Positions 1-7,765 of a DNA stretch of 44,559 nucleotides are shown here, piece after piece. The notes below the pieces were generated by a model. That model was given only the letters and a program-made list of their open reading frames with translations, made no database searches and was not told where the DNA came from. Position 1 is the first letter of the stretch. Every line of letters begins with the position of its first letter. A program made the translations under genes and the position numbers. The DNA is from Muribaculaceae bacterium (GTDB lineage: Bacteria > Bacteroidota > Bacteroidia > Bacteroidales > Muribaculaceae): positions 1-44,559 of the forward strand of contig VSPO01000011.1 of NCBI GenBank assembly GCA_009775375.1, given 5' to 3'.

Positions 1-60
1 GGATGGGACAACGACTATCTACTTTATGCCTTAAAAAGTTTTGATTTTGTAAAAAATTAA
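1..60 (+). CDS. C-terminal tail of an upstream gene (partial)
   Basis: The first twenty codons of frame 1 are open and end in TAA at 58-60, giving a tail that finishes SFDFVKN. The next gene starts 12 bases later in the same frame. Only this short piece is visible, so no function can be given, and it may simply be chance open frame. The following gene has its own signal peptide, which argues that the TAA is a real boundary and not a broken gene. Confidence 0.35.
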   Translation, partial: GWDNDYLLYALKSFDFVKN

Positions 61-72
61 GATGCGTCAGCC

Positions 73-726
73 GTGAGAAAGATATTGACGGGTCTTGTTG
101 CGTTTGTGGCGATGATAATCCCTTTTGCAGGCAGTGCTGAAAACCGATGGAGCATTTATGGCGGCGGCAGTATCTCCCATCTTTGTAGACAAGGGCGAGT
201 TTTTAAAGGGATAAGCAATGATGGGATTTTTCAATGGACTAAGATCGGTAAATATGGATGGGGTGGAGGAGCCTTTATCGGCGCGGCCTACGACATTCGT
301 TTCAACAGGCATTGGAGCATTTCTCCTCAGCTGGAATTAAGCTTCATAAATAATGGCGCCACCAATTCCGATGAGAGCCTGAATGGTTTGGATAAACATT
401 GGGACTGGATGGAAATCTGGAGCCTTGACATACCCATAATGGTCAATTACCGATTTAGAATATCAGAAAATACGGATTTCCGTTTAGGTGCCGGTTGCAT
501 TCTCCAGAACACCTTGTCAGTCACTTGCTATAACATGTTTGGCAATAAAGAAACCACATCTCAGGGCTCGTTTGAAGAGCGCACAAACATCGCCGCCGGA
601 ATGGAACTGGCCGTAGAACCCGGTCGCCACTTCTCCTACTTCTTCCGTGGAAACTACCCCCCCCTCCGCTACAGATGGAACACCCGAACCCTCACCCTCT
701 CCCTCGGCCTGAGATACACATTCTGA
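73..726 (+). CDS. small outer-membrane beta-barrel protein (porin family)
   Basis: This 217-residue protein starts at GTG; the only nearby ATG (62) runs into a stop after four codons. Residues 1-22 form a signal peptide (RKILTGLVAFVAMIIPFAG, then SAEN). The rest alternates polar and hydrophobic residues as in beta strands, with Gly-rich stretches (GWGGGAFIGAAYDIRF, then SISPQLELSF). It ends in LTLSLGLRYTF, an aromatic C-terminus typical of proteins inserted by the BAM machinery. Length and pattern fit the 8-10-stranded PorT/OmpX-like outer-membrane barrels common in Bacteroidetes. The substrate or partner cannot be read from the sequence. An upstream gene ends 12 bases before it, so the two are probably co-transcribed. 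Confidence 0.7.
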   Translation: MRKILTGLVAFVAMIIPFAGSAENRWSIYGGGSISHLCRQGRVFKGISNDGIFQWTKIGKYGWGGGAFIGAAYDIRFNRHWSISPQLELSFINNGATNSDESLNGLDKHWDWMEIWSLDIPIMVNYRFRISENTDFRLGAGCILQNTLSVTCYNMFGNKETTSQGSFEERTNIAAGMELAVEPGRHFSYFFRGNYPPLRYRWNTRTLTLSLGLRYTF

Positions 727-769
727 CCGAACTCGCATCCTTAGATAGCTTTGTATTGAGCAGTGGTAT

Positions 770-841
770 GTCCCGATTCATCGGGATTAATCTCGATTCC
801 GATGAATCCTGATTAATCCTGATTAGTCGGGATTAATCTTG
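770..841. repeat. left block of 10-bp palindromic tandem repeats
   Basis: The stretch is built from variants of GATTAATCCC, whose core GATTAATC is its own reverse complement. GAT cores start at 775, 785, 795, 801, 811, 821 and 831, so the period is 10 bp with one phase slip of 6. A second, longer block of the same repeat lies on the far side of the next gene (1806-1914). The rest of the 727-1050 gap holds only a probable promoter near 994. Confidence 0.85.
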
Positions 842-993
842 TGTTAGAGGGTCCAGATGCCGCTGATTCTTTCCTACCCAAATCGAAGATGATGAAAGAT
901 TGGAAAAGAGCCCTCAAAAAAGAAAAAAGCATAAATCAACTCCATTTGCATAAAAAGTTTAAGAAGTTTCGCTGCCTGATAGAAATAAATATC

Positions 994-1001
994 TACCTTT
1001 G
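994..1001 (+). promoter_or_regulatory. Bacteroidetes -7 box upstream of the four-helix-bundle gene
   Basis: TACCTTTG matches TAnnTTTG exactly, 49 bases before the ATG at 1051. The -33 element is weak (TTTC at 967-970, spacing 23). Confidence 0.5.
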
Positions 1002-1050
1002 TAAGCAGGATCAATAATTTTGAGTGAAATTAATAGAAAGACAATAAGCT

Positions 1051-1797
1051 ATGGGAGTGAATATCCAATTTTCGCAGTCATACCATTGGCTGAATTCTTG
1101 GATTTTAGCCAACGTAATTCAACTCGCGACACAAGATTTCTGCGACCGGTTTGTTGATTACCGTATTGATCCCGGTCGTCGGCTATACGATCAGATGGTG
1201 ATGGCGGCAAGATGTGGCGTGGCTAATATAGCGGAAGGTTCAGCCCGGCATTCCACGTCAATCGAAACAGAAATGCGCCTCCTCGACGTAGCAAGGGCAA
1301 GTTTTGACGAACTGCAGGGCGACATATTCAATTTCCTACTGCGTAGAAAAGCTGACGTCTGGCCTATCGGCAACGCCGATCGCGAAGCAATATGGCAAAT
1401 GAGACTGGATCCTCCACAATATTCCAACAGCTATCTGCATGACGCCGCCAGACATATACTCGCACAGAAAGCTAAATTCGAACCCTGGTTGGGTAATGAG
1501 AATCCCGACATAGCAGCCAATGCACTGTTGGTGTTATGCCTTCGGGAAAACAAGATGCTTCAAGCTCAGATTCAAAGTCAACTTGAAGCCTTCAGACAGA
1601 CGGGAGGTTTCACGGAAAACATGACCACAGAGCGACTTGAGGCCAGAAAATCCCAAGCCTCGATGGATGGGGCTCCGACATGCCCGAAATGCGGAAAGCC
1701 TATGCTCAAAAGAATGCAGAAGAAGGGGCATATGCAAGGCCGAGAATTTTGGGGTTGCAGCGACTATCCGAGCTGCAATGGCATCAAGCCCCTCTAA
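1051..1797 (+). CDS. four-helix-bundle protein with suffix domain and topoisomerase-type zinc finger
   Basis: This 248-residue soluble protein has three parts. Residues about 40-100 resemble the four-helix-bundle family related to 23S rRNA intervening-sequence proteins and to Avd (motif AARCGVANIAEGSAR). Residues about 110-190 correspond to the suffix region seen in longer members. Residues about 210-246 form a C4 zinc finger like the C-terminal fingers of topoisomerase I (CPKCGKPM, then FWGCSDYPSCNG). The finger suggests binding to single-stranded nucleic acid. The substrate is unknown. No signal peptide is present. The gene stands alone, with its own -7 box, and is bracketed on both sides by the same 10-bp palindromic repeats, which suggests it travels or works with them (inference). 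Confidence 0.8.
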   Translation: MGVNIQFSQSYHWLNSWILANVIQLATQDFCDRFVDYRIDPGRRLYDQMVMAARCGVANIAEGSARHSTSIETEMRLLDVARASFDELQGDIFNFLLRRKADVWPIGNADREAIWQMRLDPPQYSNSYLHDAARHILAQKAKFEPWLGNENPDIAANALLVLCLRENKMLQAQIQSQLEAFRQTGGFTENMTTERLEARKSQASMDGAPTCPKCGKPMLKRMQKKGHMQGREFWGCSDYPSCNGIKPL

Positions 1798-1805
1798 AGC
1801 AAAAT

Positions 1806-1914
1806 AATCCCGATTAATCTTGGTTCATCCCGATCAATCGAGATTAGTCGGGATTAATCCCGATCAATCCCGATTAATCCCGATGAATCCTGATCAATCC
1901 CGATCAATCGGGAG
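1806..1914. repeat. right block of 10-bp palindromic tandem repeats
   Basis: GAT cores start at 1812 and then every 10 bases to 1902 (1822 is degenerate: GGTTCATCCC), giving ten units in perfect phase. Units are GATTAATCCC, GATCAATCCC or GATGAATCCT. The 10-bp step equals about one DNA turn, so all palindromes lie on one face. The block happens to be open in the frame of the next genes and would translate as a repeating PDQSRLI-type peptide, which I regard as noncoding. Confidence 0.9.
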
Positions 1915-2012
1915 AACATACTTAATCCCCTGCGCGAACGCGCATCTCCGGAAAAGACTGAAAAAATCAAAGGATTTCCTCAAAATAACAATAGATCCCA
2001 AATTTCTGTCAT

Positions 2013-2020
2013 TAACTTTG
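2013..2020 (+). promoter_or_regulatory. -7 box for the ORF at 2048
   Basis: TAACTTTG matches TAnnTTTG exactly, 28 bases before the ATG at 2048. No clear TTTG is seen at the -33 position. Confidence 0.5.
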
Positions 2021-2047
2021 CACTCGAAATCTAAAACAAAGTTATTT

Positions 2048-2566
2048 ATGGAAATCAAAGATCTTATCTGCAACATCCCCTATCTTAAGGATTGGAAATA
2101 CTACTATGCCCATCTCGTAGAGAACACAGACAACGATTGGGTCAAAACCAGAGATTGCCCCGTGGCGATTTTCAACGACACCCTCTATATTCTAAATGCT
2201 AAGGGCCAAATAATTCAAAAGTCTGGCCGCCCTCTCGGCGACATCCTGCTAATAGCCGAACTGATAGAAGAACTGTTAGAAGATTTTAAGAAGGAGCATG
2301 GCGTTCGAATCTATGGCCCCGATCCCATCGTTGTCGGTCTTATAGTCGACGAAAGACTCCGCAAAATCAAGCAAGCCCGACAAGAAGAGCAGGCTGCCAA
2401 ACCTGCGAGCACCGAGCCCGAGCCCTGCCAATTTGTAGACACGGAAAAAGCCACCGTCTCAACTGCCGACAACGAGCCCACAAAAAAATTGCAAGTATCC
2501 CGTTTTTTTGCTAACTTTGGGCAGAAAACCGATTTAAAGCAGTCCTCGCGACTGCGTGACCTACCT
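2048..2566 (+). CDS. uncharacterised ORF running in frame into the tricorn peptidase
   Basis: From ATG 2048 an open frame of 173 codons continues without a stop into the tricorn gene at 2567. Residues 1-115 look like a real soluble protein (MEIKDLICNIPYLKDWKYYY; later GVRIYGPDPIVVGLIVDERL). I do not recognise the family. From about residue 145 the translation covers a promoter and leader and looks noncoding. A run of seven A at about 2482-2488 is a candidate indel site: one A more would end the protein at TAA 2512-2514, and one A less would also reach a TAA just downstream. So this is either an ancestral separate gene that lost its stop, an indel or sequencing error, or a true N-terminal extension of the peptidase. 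The signal peptide and promoter at the tricorn start favour separate genes. Confidence 0.5.
2489..2519 (+). promoter_or_regulatory. promoter of the tricorn peptidase gene
   Basis: TTG at 2489-2491 (preceded by A) and TAACTTTG at 2512-2519 are separated by 20 bases, close to the Bacteroidetes TTTG-N19-TAnnTTTG consensus. The predicted transcript start, near 2526, leaves a leader of about 40 bases before ATG 2567. The promoter lies inside the open frame of the upstream ORF. Confidence 0.6.
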
Positions 2567-5500
2567 ATGAGCAAGAAACTGATACTGACATCCATGCTGG
2601 CCCTGGCCGCCGCCGGTGCCTCCGCCGTCACCCCGATGTGGATCCGCGATGCCAAACTGTCGCCCGACGGTGCCAAAATCGCCTTCACCTACAAAGGCTC
2701 TATCTACACCGTCCCGGCCTCCGGAGGAAAAGCCTCAAGGCTTACCTCCGGAAACATCGACACCAATCCTCTCTGGAGCCCCGACGGCAAAAGCATAGCT
2801 TTCGCTTCCGACCGCAACGGCGGATCCGACATATTCATCATGAAGGCCGACGGCGCAACCCCGACCCGACTGACATTCAACTCTACGGCCGAGACCCCTC
2901 AAGCCTTCTCCGCCGACGGCAAGAGCATAATCTTCTCCGCCGCGCTCCAAGACCCTGCTTCGAGCGTGCTCGCTCCCATGCGCGTCAACAGCGAGCTTTA
3001 CACCGTCCCCGTCTTCGGCGGACATATTTCCCAGCTCCTGCCCACTCCTGCCGACAACATCGAAATCGTGCCGGGAGGTGACCTGATGCTCTATGAGGAT
3101 GTGAAAGGCAACGAAGACAAATGGCGCAAGCACCACACGTCTTCCATCACCCGCGACATCTGGAGCTGGTCGCCCTCCAAAAAGCAATTCAAAAACCTTA
3201 CAGACCGTCCCGGGGAAGACCGTGAGCCTAATCCGTCGCCCGACGGTAGGACCGTCTACTTCCTCAGCGAACGCGACGGAGGCTCCATGAATGTATATTC
3301 CATGCCCATCGACGGTGGCTCGGCAAAGGCCCTGACGAATTTCAAGGACCATCCCGTAAGGTTCCTCAGCTCAGCAGCCGACGGCAAACTTGCTTTCACC
3401 TACAACGGTGAGCTCTTCACCATGATGCCCGGGCAGAAACCCGCCAAGGTGACGATCGACGTCATTGAGGAGGGGCCGGCTGAACCGCAGGCCATACGTT
3501 TTGCCTCAGCCGATGAGTCGGCCGTATCCCCCGACGGAAAACAGGTGGCGTTCACGAAGCGCGGGGAGGTGTTCGTGACCTCCGTGGAATATCCCTCCAC
3601 AAAGCAAGTGACCCACACCGCCGCAGGCGAAAGCCAGCTCTCCTGGGGCAAGAAGGGGCGAGATCTCTACTATTCATCCTATCGCTCCGGCCGCCCCAAC
3701 ATCTACAAGGCCTCGATCGCGCGTGCCGACGACCCCAATTTCTCCAACGCCACGCTCATCGACGAGACCGCGATGTTTCCTGAAGACGGCGTCGAGCGCA
3801 CGAATCCCGTTGTCAGCCCCGACGGAAAGAAAATGCTCTTCCTGAAGGACCGCAATATCCTCTGCGTGATGGATCTCGCCTCCAAGAAGGTGAAGACCGT
3901 AACGCCGACCCCCATCACCAACTACCGCGACGGCGAAATGAACCTCGCGTGGAGCCCCGACAGCCGTTGGGTGGCAGTGGAGGCTATGAACCCGCTCCAC
4001 GAGCCATACAGCGACATCTCGATCATCAACGTCGAGGACGGGGAGGTAATCCCGGTCACGCAGACAGGTTATTTCGACCAGTCGCCGCGCTGGACCGACG
4101 ACGGAAAGGCTCTGCTCTTCGCTTCCGAACGCTACGGAATGCGCAACCACGCTTCTTGGGGATCGGAATACGACGTGATGATGGTGTTCCTGACTAAGGA
4201 CGCCTACGACCGCTTCCGTCTCTCCGAAGAGGACTTCGCTTTGCTAAAAGAGGTGGAGAAGGAGCAGAAGAAGGCCGCCGACGCTAAGAAAAAGACCGAC
4301 TCGAAGAAAGACAAGAAGGGCAAAGACGGCAAGGACGGCAAGAAAGATGCTGAGTCTGCCGAGCCGAAGAAAGACAATACCATAAAGATCGACCGCGATG
4401 GCCTTGCCGAAAGAATCGTGCGCCTTACGCCCAATTCATCCCGCATAGCCGATTTCGTGCTCTCGAAAGATGGCGAGACCCTCTACTATCTTTCTGCCTT
4501 CGAGGGGGGCTACGACCTTTGGAAGAAAGATCTCCGAAAGGGCGATGTGTCGCTGCTTAAGAAACTCGACTCCAGGGGTGTCTCTATCCAGACTGACGCC
4601 GACGGCAACATCTTCCTCGCGGGCTCCACCGTGAAGCGTTTCAACCCCAAGACCAAGGAGATGAAAAACGTCGGAATATCCGGCACGATGAGAATGGATC
4701 TCGCTCAGGAGCGCGAGGCTATGCTCAACTATGTCAAGAACGAGGCCCGCGAACGCTTCTATCTTCCGGAGATGCCCGTCGACTGGGATAAGTATGTGGA
4801 GAACTATCGCCGTTTCCTCCCCCATATCAACAACAACCGCGACTTTGCCAACCTTCTCAGCGAGCTGCTTGGCGAGCTCAACGTGTCGCATTCCGGCGGC
4901 CGCTACTACGGTCCCGGCGCCGGGGAGACCACGGCCTCACTCGGTCTGCTTTTCGATGTCAACTATAATGGCGACGGCATGAAGATCAGCGAGATTGTGG
5001 AGGGAGGCCCGTTCGACCGCGCCACGACGCTCCTTAAGCCCGGAAGCGTCATCAAGGCCATCAACGGCATCCCGCTCAAATCAGGCGACGACTATACCAA
5101 GGCGTTCAACAATATCCTCAGAAAGAAGACGCTCGTGTCCTTCACGAATCCTGCCGACGGCAAGACGGTGGAAGAGGTGGTGCTCCCGATCTCTTCCGGA
5201 GTGATGAACGATCTTCTCTACCGCCGATGGGTGAAGGGGCGTGAGGCGGCTGTCGACAGCCTCTCCAAGGGCCGTCTCGGCTACGTCCATATCCGCTCGA
5301 TGAGCGACGACAGTTTCCGCGAGATCTATTCCAAGCTCCTCGGCGAGTATGTCGGCAAGGAGGGTATCGTCATCGACACCCGTTGGAACGGCGGCGGCCG
5401 TCTGCATGAGGACATCGAGGTGCTCTTCAGCGGCGACAAATACCTGACCCAGGAGATCCACGGTCGCAAATCCTCAGAGATGCCCTCGCGTCGCTGGAAC

Positions 5501-5830
5501 AAGCCCAGCATCATGGTCATCGGCGAGGCCAACTACAGCAACGCCCACGGCACGCCATGGGTCTATAAGCACAAGAAGCTCGGCAAACTCGTCGGAATGC
5601 CCGTGCCGGGCACAATGTCGAGCGTCAACTGGATCGACCTTCAGGATCCGTCGCTTCTGTTTGGAGTGCCCGTCGTGGCCTTCCGCGACAACAACGGCAC
5701 GGTGCTTGAGAATTTCCAGCTTGAGCCCGACGTGAAGGTGGCAAACAAGCCCGATGAGGTGGTGCGCGGCATCGACGCACAGATCGAGACCGCCGTCCGC
5801 ACCCTTCTCAACGACATCGACGGGAAATGA
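2567..5830 (+). CDS. tricorn-type S41 serine peptidase with beta-propeller and PDZ domains
   Basis: This 1087-residue exported protease probably trims peptides in the periplasm. Residues 1-20 are a signal peptide (SKKLILTSMLALAAAGASA), which fixes the start at 2567 and not at the upstream in-frame ATGs. Residues about 25-540 carry repeated TolB/PD40-like blades (SPDGKSIAFASDRNGGSDI and similar), the propeller that gates substrate in tricorn. Residues about 565-605 form a Lys/Asp-rich low-complexity linker. A tricorn C1-like region, a PDZ domain (about 785-870) and the S41 core follow. His775 (LNVSHSGG) and Ser991 (ANYSNAHG) fit the catalytic His and Ser. Length agrees with bacterial tricorn homologues. 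Its stop overlaps the next start (ATGA), so the peptidase and the TPR regulator are probably translated together. Substrate is unknown; confidence in the family is high. Confidence 0.88.
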   Translation: MSKKLILTSMLALAAAGASAVTPMWIRDAKLSPDGAKIAFTYKGSIYTVPASGGKASRLTSGNIDTNPLWSPDGKSIAFASDRNGGSDIFIMKADGATPTRLTFNSTAETPQAFSADGKSIIFSAALQDPASSVLAPMRVNSELYTVPVFGGHISQLLPTPADNIEIVPGGDLMLYEDVKGNEDKWRKHHTSSITRDIWSWSPSKKQFKNLTDRPGEDREPNPSPDGRTVYFLSERDGGSMNVYSMPIDGGSAKALTNFKDHPVRFLSSAADGKLAFTYNGELFTMMPGQKPAKVTIDVIEEGPAEPQAIRFASADESAVSPDGKQVAFTKRGEVFVTSVEYPSTKQVTHTAAGESQLSWGKKGRDLYYSSYRSGRPNIYKASIARADDPNFSNATLIDETAMFPEDGVERTNPVVSPDGKKMLFLKDRNILCVMDLASKKVKTVTPTPITNYRDGEMNLAWSPDSRWVAVEAMNPLHEPYSDISIINVEDGEVIPVTQTGYFDQSPRWTDDGKALLFASERYGMRNHASWGSEYDVMMVFLTKDAYDRFRLSEEDFALLKEVEKEQKKAADAKKKTDSKKDKKGKDGKDGKKDAESAEPKKDNTIKIDRDGLAERIVRLTPNSSRIADFVLSKDGETLYYLSAFEGGYDLWKKDLRKGDVSLLKKLDSRGVSIQTDADGNIFLAGSTVKRFNPKTKEMKNVGISGTMRMDLAQEREAMLNYVKNEARERFYLPEMPVDWDKYVENYRRFLPHINNNRDFANLLSELLGELNVSHSGGRYYGPGAGETTASLGLLFDVNYNGDGMKISEIVEGGPFDRATTLLKPGSVIKAINGIPLKSGDDYTKAFNNILRKKTLVSFTNPADGKTVEEVVLPISSGVMNDLLYRRWVKGREAAVDSLSKGRLGYVHIRSMSDDSFREIYSKLLGEYVGKEGIVIDTRWNGGGRLHEDIEVLFSGDKYLTQEIHGRKSSEMPSRRWNKPSIMVIGEANYSNAHGTPWVYKHKKLGKLVGMPVPGTMSSVNWIDLQDPSLLFGVPVVAFRDNNGTVLENFQLEPDVKVANKPDEVVRGIDAQIETAVRTLLNDIDGK

Positions 5831-7458
5831 ACCGTCGCATTGCCCGATGCGTGATACTTACGCTGGCCCTCCTCCTTCCCGGAGGAGTGGCCGGCGCTTC
5901 GCCGCGCCCCGAGGCTGCGCGGCTGCTCAGGGAGGCCGTCGAAAACCTTAACGTCAATCCCAAGGAGGCTTCATCCCTGGCCGACCGTGCCATAAAACTG
6001 TGCGATACCTCCGGAAAGGATTCGATTTGCCGCGAGGCGACAATCGTCTATGGCGATGCTGAGCAATTGCTCGGGAATTTCGATTTCGGCCTCAAATTGC
6101 TTTTCTCCGCGCAGGAGATGACCGACACCGCTGACACCCGTACGCTTGCCCGCATCTTTGCCCTTCAGGGAAGGGTGTTCAGCAAGCTGGGCGATTATCC
6201 GCGGTCGAAGGAGCTCAACGACAAGGCCACCTCAATGTTCCGTGTGCTCGGGGATTCGGCCAATATCGCAAATTGCTACAACGAAAGGGGGGTGATGCTG
6301 CTGAACTTGGAGCAATATCCTTTGGCTGAGCATTTCTTCCGTCGCTCGCTCGACATCAACCGCCGCCTGCGCAATCTCAGGGGAATTGCCCGCAATCTCA
6401 ACAATATCTGTTTGTATCCCGGCGACAGCTCCGAGAAACTGAAGATGATAGAGGAGGCGATAGCCATCAACAAGAATCTTGATTATAAATGGGCGTTGGG
6501 GGAGAACTACAACAACAAGGGGAAGCAATTGTGCTATGCCGGGCGGTTTGGCGAAGCCATTGAAGCTCTCGACATGGCGTATGGCTATATCGACGTCATA
6601 GGGGCGAAGGAATTGCTTTGTGACAATCATGAATACAGGGCCATGGCTTATGCCGGACTGCGCGATTATGCCAAGGCCTACGACTATATGCAGCGCATGA
6701 CGGAACTCGTCCGAGGCCTGCAGTTGCGCAACAGTCAGCGCAACACGGAGCTTGAGCTTCAACAGAAGCGTGACGCCGACCGTAAGAATGCCGCCGAAAG
6801 GCAGGAACAGGACTATCGTATAAAGATTCTGCACCGCAATCTGTGGATTTTGGTGGCAGTCGTCGTGCTTGGATGTGTCAGCGCTTGGTTTTGCTACAAA
6901 TGGTATCGCCATTCAAAGAATCTTCAGCTGCTGAAGACCCGCCATGAGCTCGACATTTCGGAAAAGGAGGTCAGTGAGCTCAAGGTCAGGCAGCAGCAGC
7001 TTGAGCTTGAGAACGCACGCAACATGCTGACGGCAAGCCGGCAGGAGCTGACCGGTTTCGCGGCATTCCTGAAGAGCCGCAACGAGATGATGGAGCGCAT
7101 ACGCGACATGCTGAAGGAGGGATATAAGATGGATCCGACTCAGCTTGTGGCCCACATGAAGAAGATAAGCGCCTTTATCAGTTCGTATGCCACCCACGAC
7201 AAGTCGAGCCAGGCGTTGCTCCTGAAGGCTGAGGAACGCAACAAGGTCTTTATGGACCGCCTTTTGAACAAACATCCGGGTCTCACGAAAGGAGAGCGCA
7301 ATCTTGCCCTCCTGATAAGGGGAGGAATGTCTACGAAGGAGATATCCATGCTGCTCGGTCTGGAAACAAAGACCGTCAACATGAACCGCTACCGACTCCG
7401 CAAATCCCTCGACCTGCCTCAGGACACCGACCTCTCCGACTACCTTCAGGCTCTTTGA
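5827..7458 (+). CDS. membrane TPR protein with C-terminal LuxR-like HTH
   Basis: This 543-residue protein starts in the ATGA overlap with the peptidase stop. It has a signal peptide (residues 1-24) and TPR-type helical repeats in the periplasm at about 30-300. One membrane segment lies at about 339-358 (LWILVAVVVLGCVSAWF). A Glu/Gln-rich coiled coil follows (about 365-410), then a cytoplasmic C-terminus at about 480-540 that reads as a LuxR/GerE-type helix-turn-helix (LTKGERNLALLIRGG, STKEISMLLGLETKTVNMNR). This architecture is common in Bacteroidetes one-component regulators, where the TPR part senses in the periplasm and the HTH binds DNA. Its target is not shown by the sequence. The coupled peptidase and the SusC operon 300 bases downstream are the obvious candidates. 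Confidence 0.75.
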   Translation: MNRRIARCVILTLALLLPGGVAGASPRPEAARLLREAVENLNVNPKEASSLADRAIKLCDTSGKDSICREATIVYGDAEQLLGNFDFGLKLLFSAQEMTDTADTRTLARIFALQGRVFSKLGDYPRSKELNDKATSMFRVLGDSANIANCYNERGVMLLNLEQYPLAEHFFRRSLDINRRLRNLRGIARNLNNICLYPGDSSEKLKMIEEAIAINKNLDYKWALGENYNNKGKQLCYAGRFGEAIEALDMAYGYIDVIGAKELLCDNHEYRAMAYAGLRDYAKAYDYMQRMTELVRGLQLRNSQRNTELELQQKRDADRKNAAERQEQDYRIKILHRNLWILVAVVVLGCVSAWFCYKWYRHSKNLQLLKTRHELDISEKEVSELKVRQQQLELENARNMLTASRQELTGFAAFLKSRNEMMERIRDMLKEGYKMDPTQLVAHMKKISAFISSYATHDKSSQALLLKAEERNKVFMDRLLNKHPGLTKGERNLALLIRGGMSTKEISMLLGLETKTVNMNRYRLRKSLDLPQDTDLSDYLQAL

Positions 7459-7689
7459 CCCACACTCTCTTCCAAGGCTTCCCGGTGCACAGTCCGATAC
7501 GGGGAGGAGGGGCACCTTCGACAAACCTGCCGGCGCAGGGGGAGGGATTTTGCGCATTTTTGAAATTTTGGGATTTGTAGATAGTGGATTGACGCTAAAT
7601 TCTTGATTGATAGGATAAGGTGGAGTTTTTTGTAGATTATTTGGAGTGGTTTTTTAGGGTTTTGTAGGTGCTGTTTAGGCTTGCTTTTT

Positions 7690-7720
7690 TTTGACGGGAT
7701 GGGGGTGCTTCCTAATTTAG
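7690..7720 (+). promoter_or_regulatory. promoter of the first SusC/SusD operon
   Basis: TTTG at 7690-7693, a 19-base spacer, and TAATTTAG at 7713-7720 (seven of eight matches to TAnnTTTG). The leader before ATG 7766 is about 40 bases. The rest of the 7459-7765 gap is G/T-rich on this strand and shows no ORF or clear hairpin. Confidence 0.65.
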
Positions 7721-7765
7721 CGGCACAAATCGCAAAAACTCATTTTTTAACCAACCTTAAGTATC

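Noticed and set aside
58..72. Nonsense mutation joining the upstream tail and the barrel gene
   Set aside because: The second ORF begins with a complete signal peptide, so two genes in the same frame is simpler.
1820..2047. Coding extension upstream of 2048 with a repeating PDQSRLI peptide
   Set aside because: It only translates the 10-bp repeat array, which stays open because 30 bp is a multiple of three; a -7 box lies downstream at 2013.
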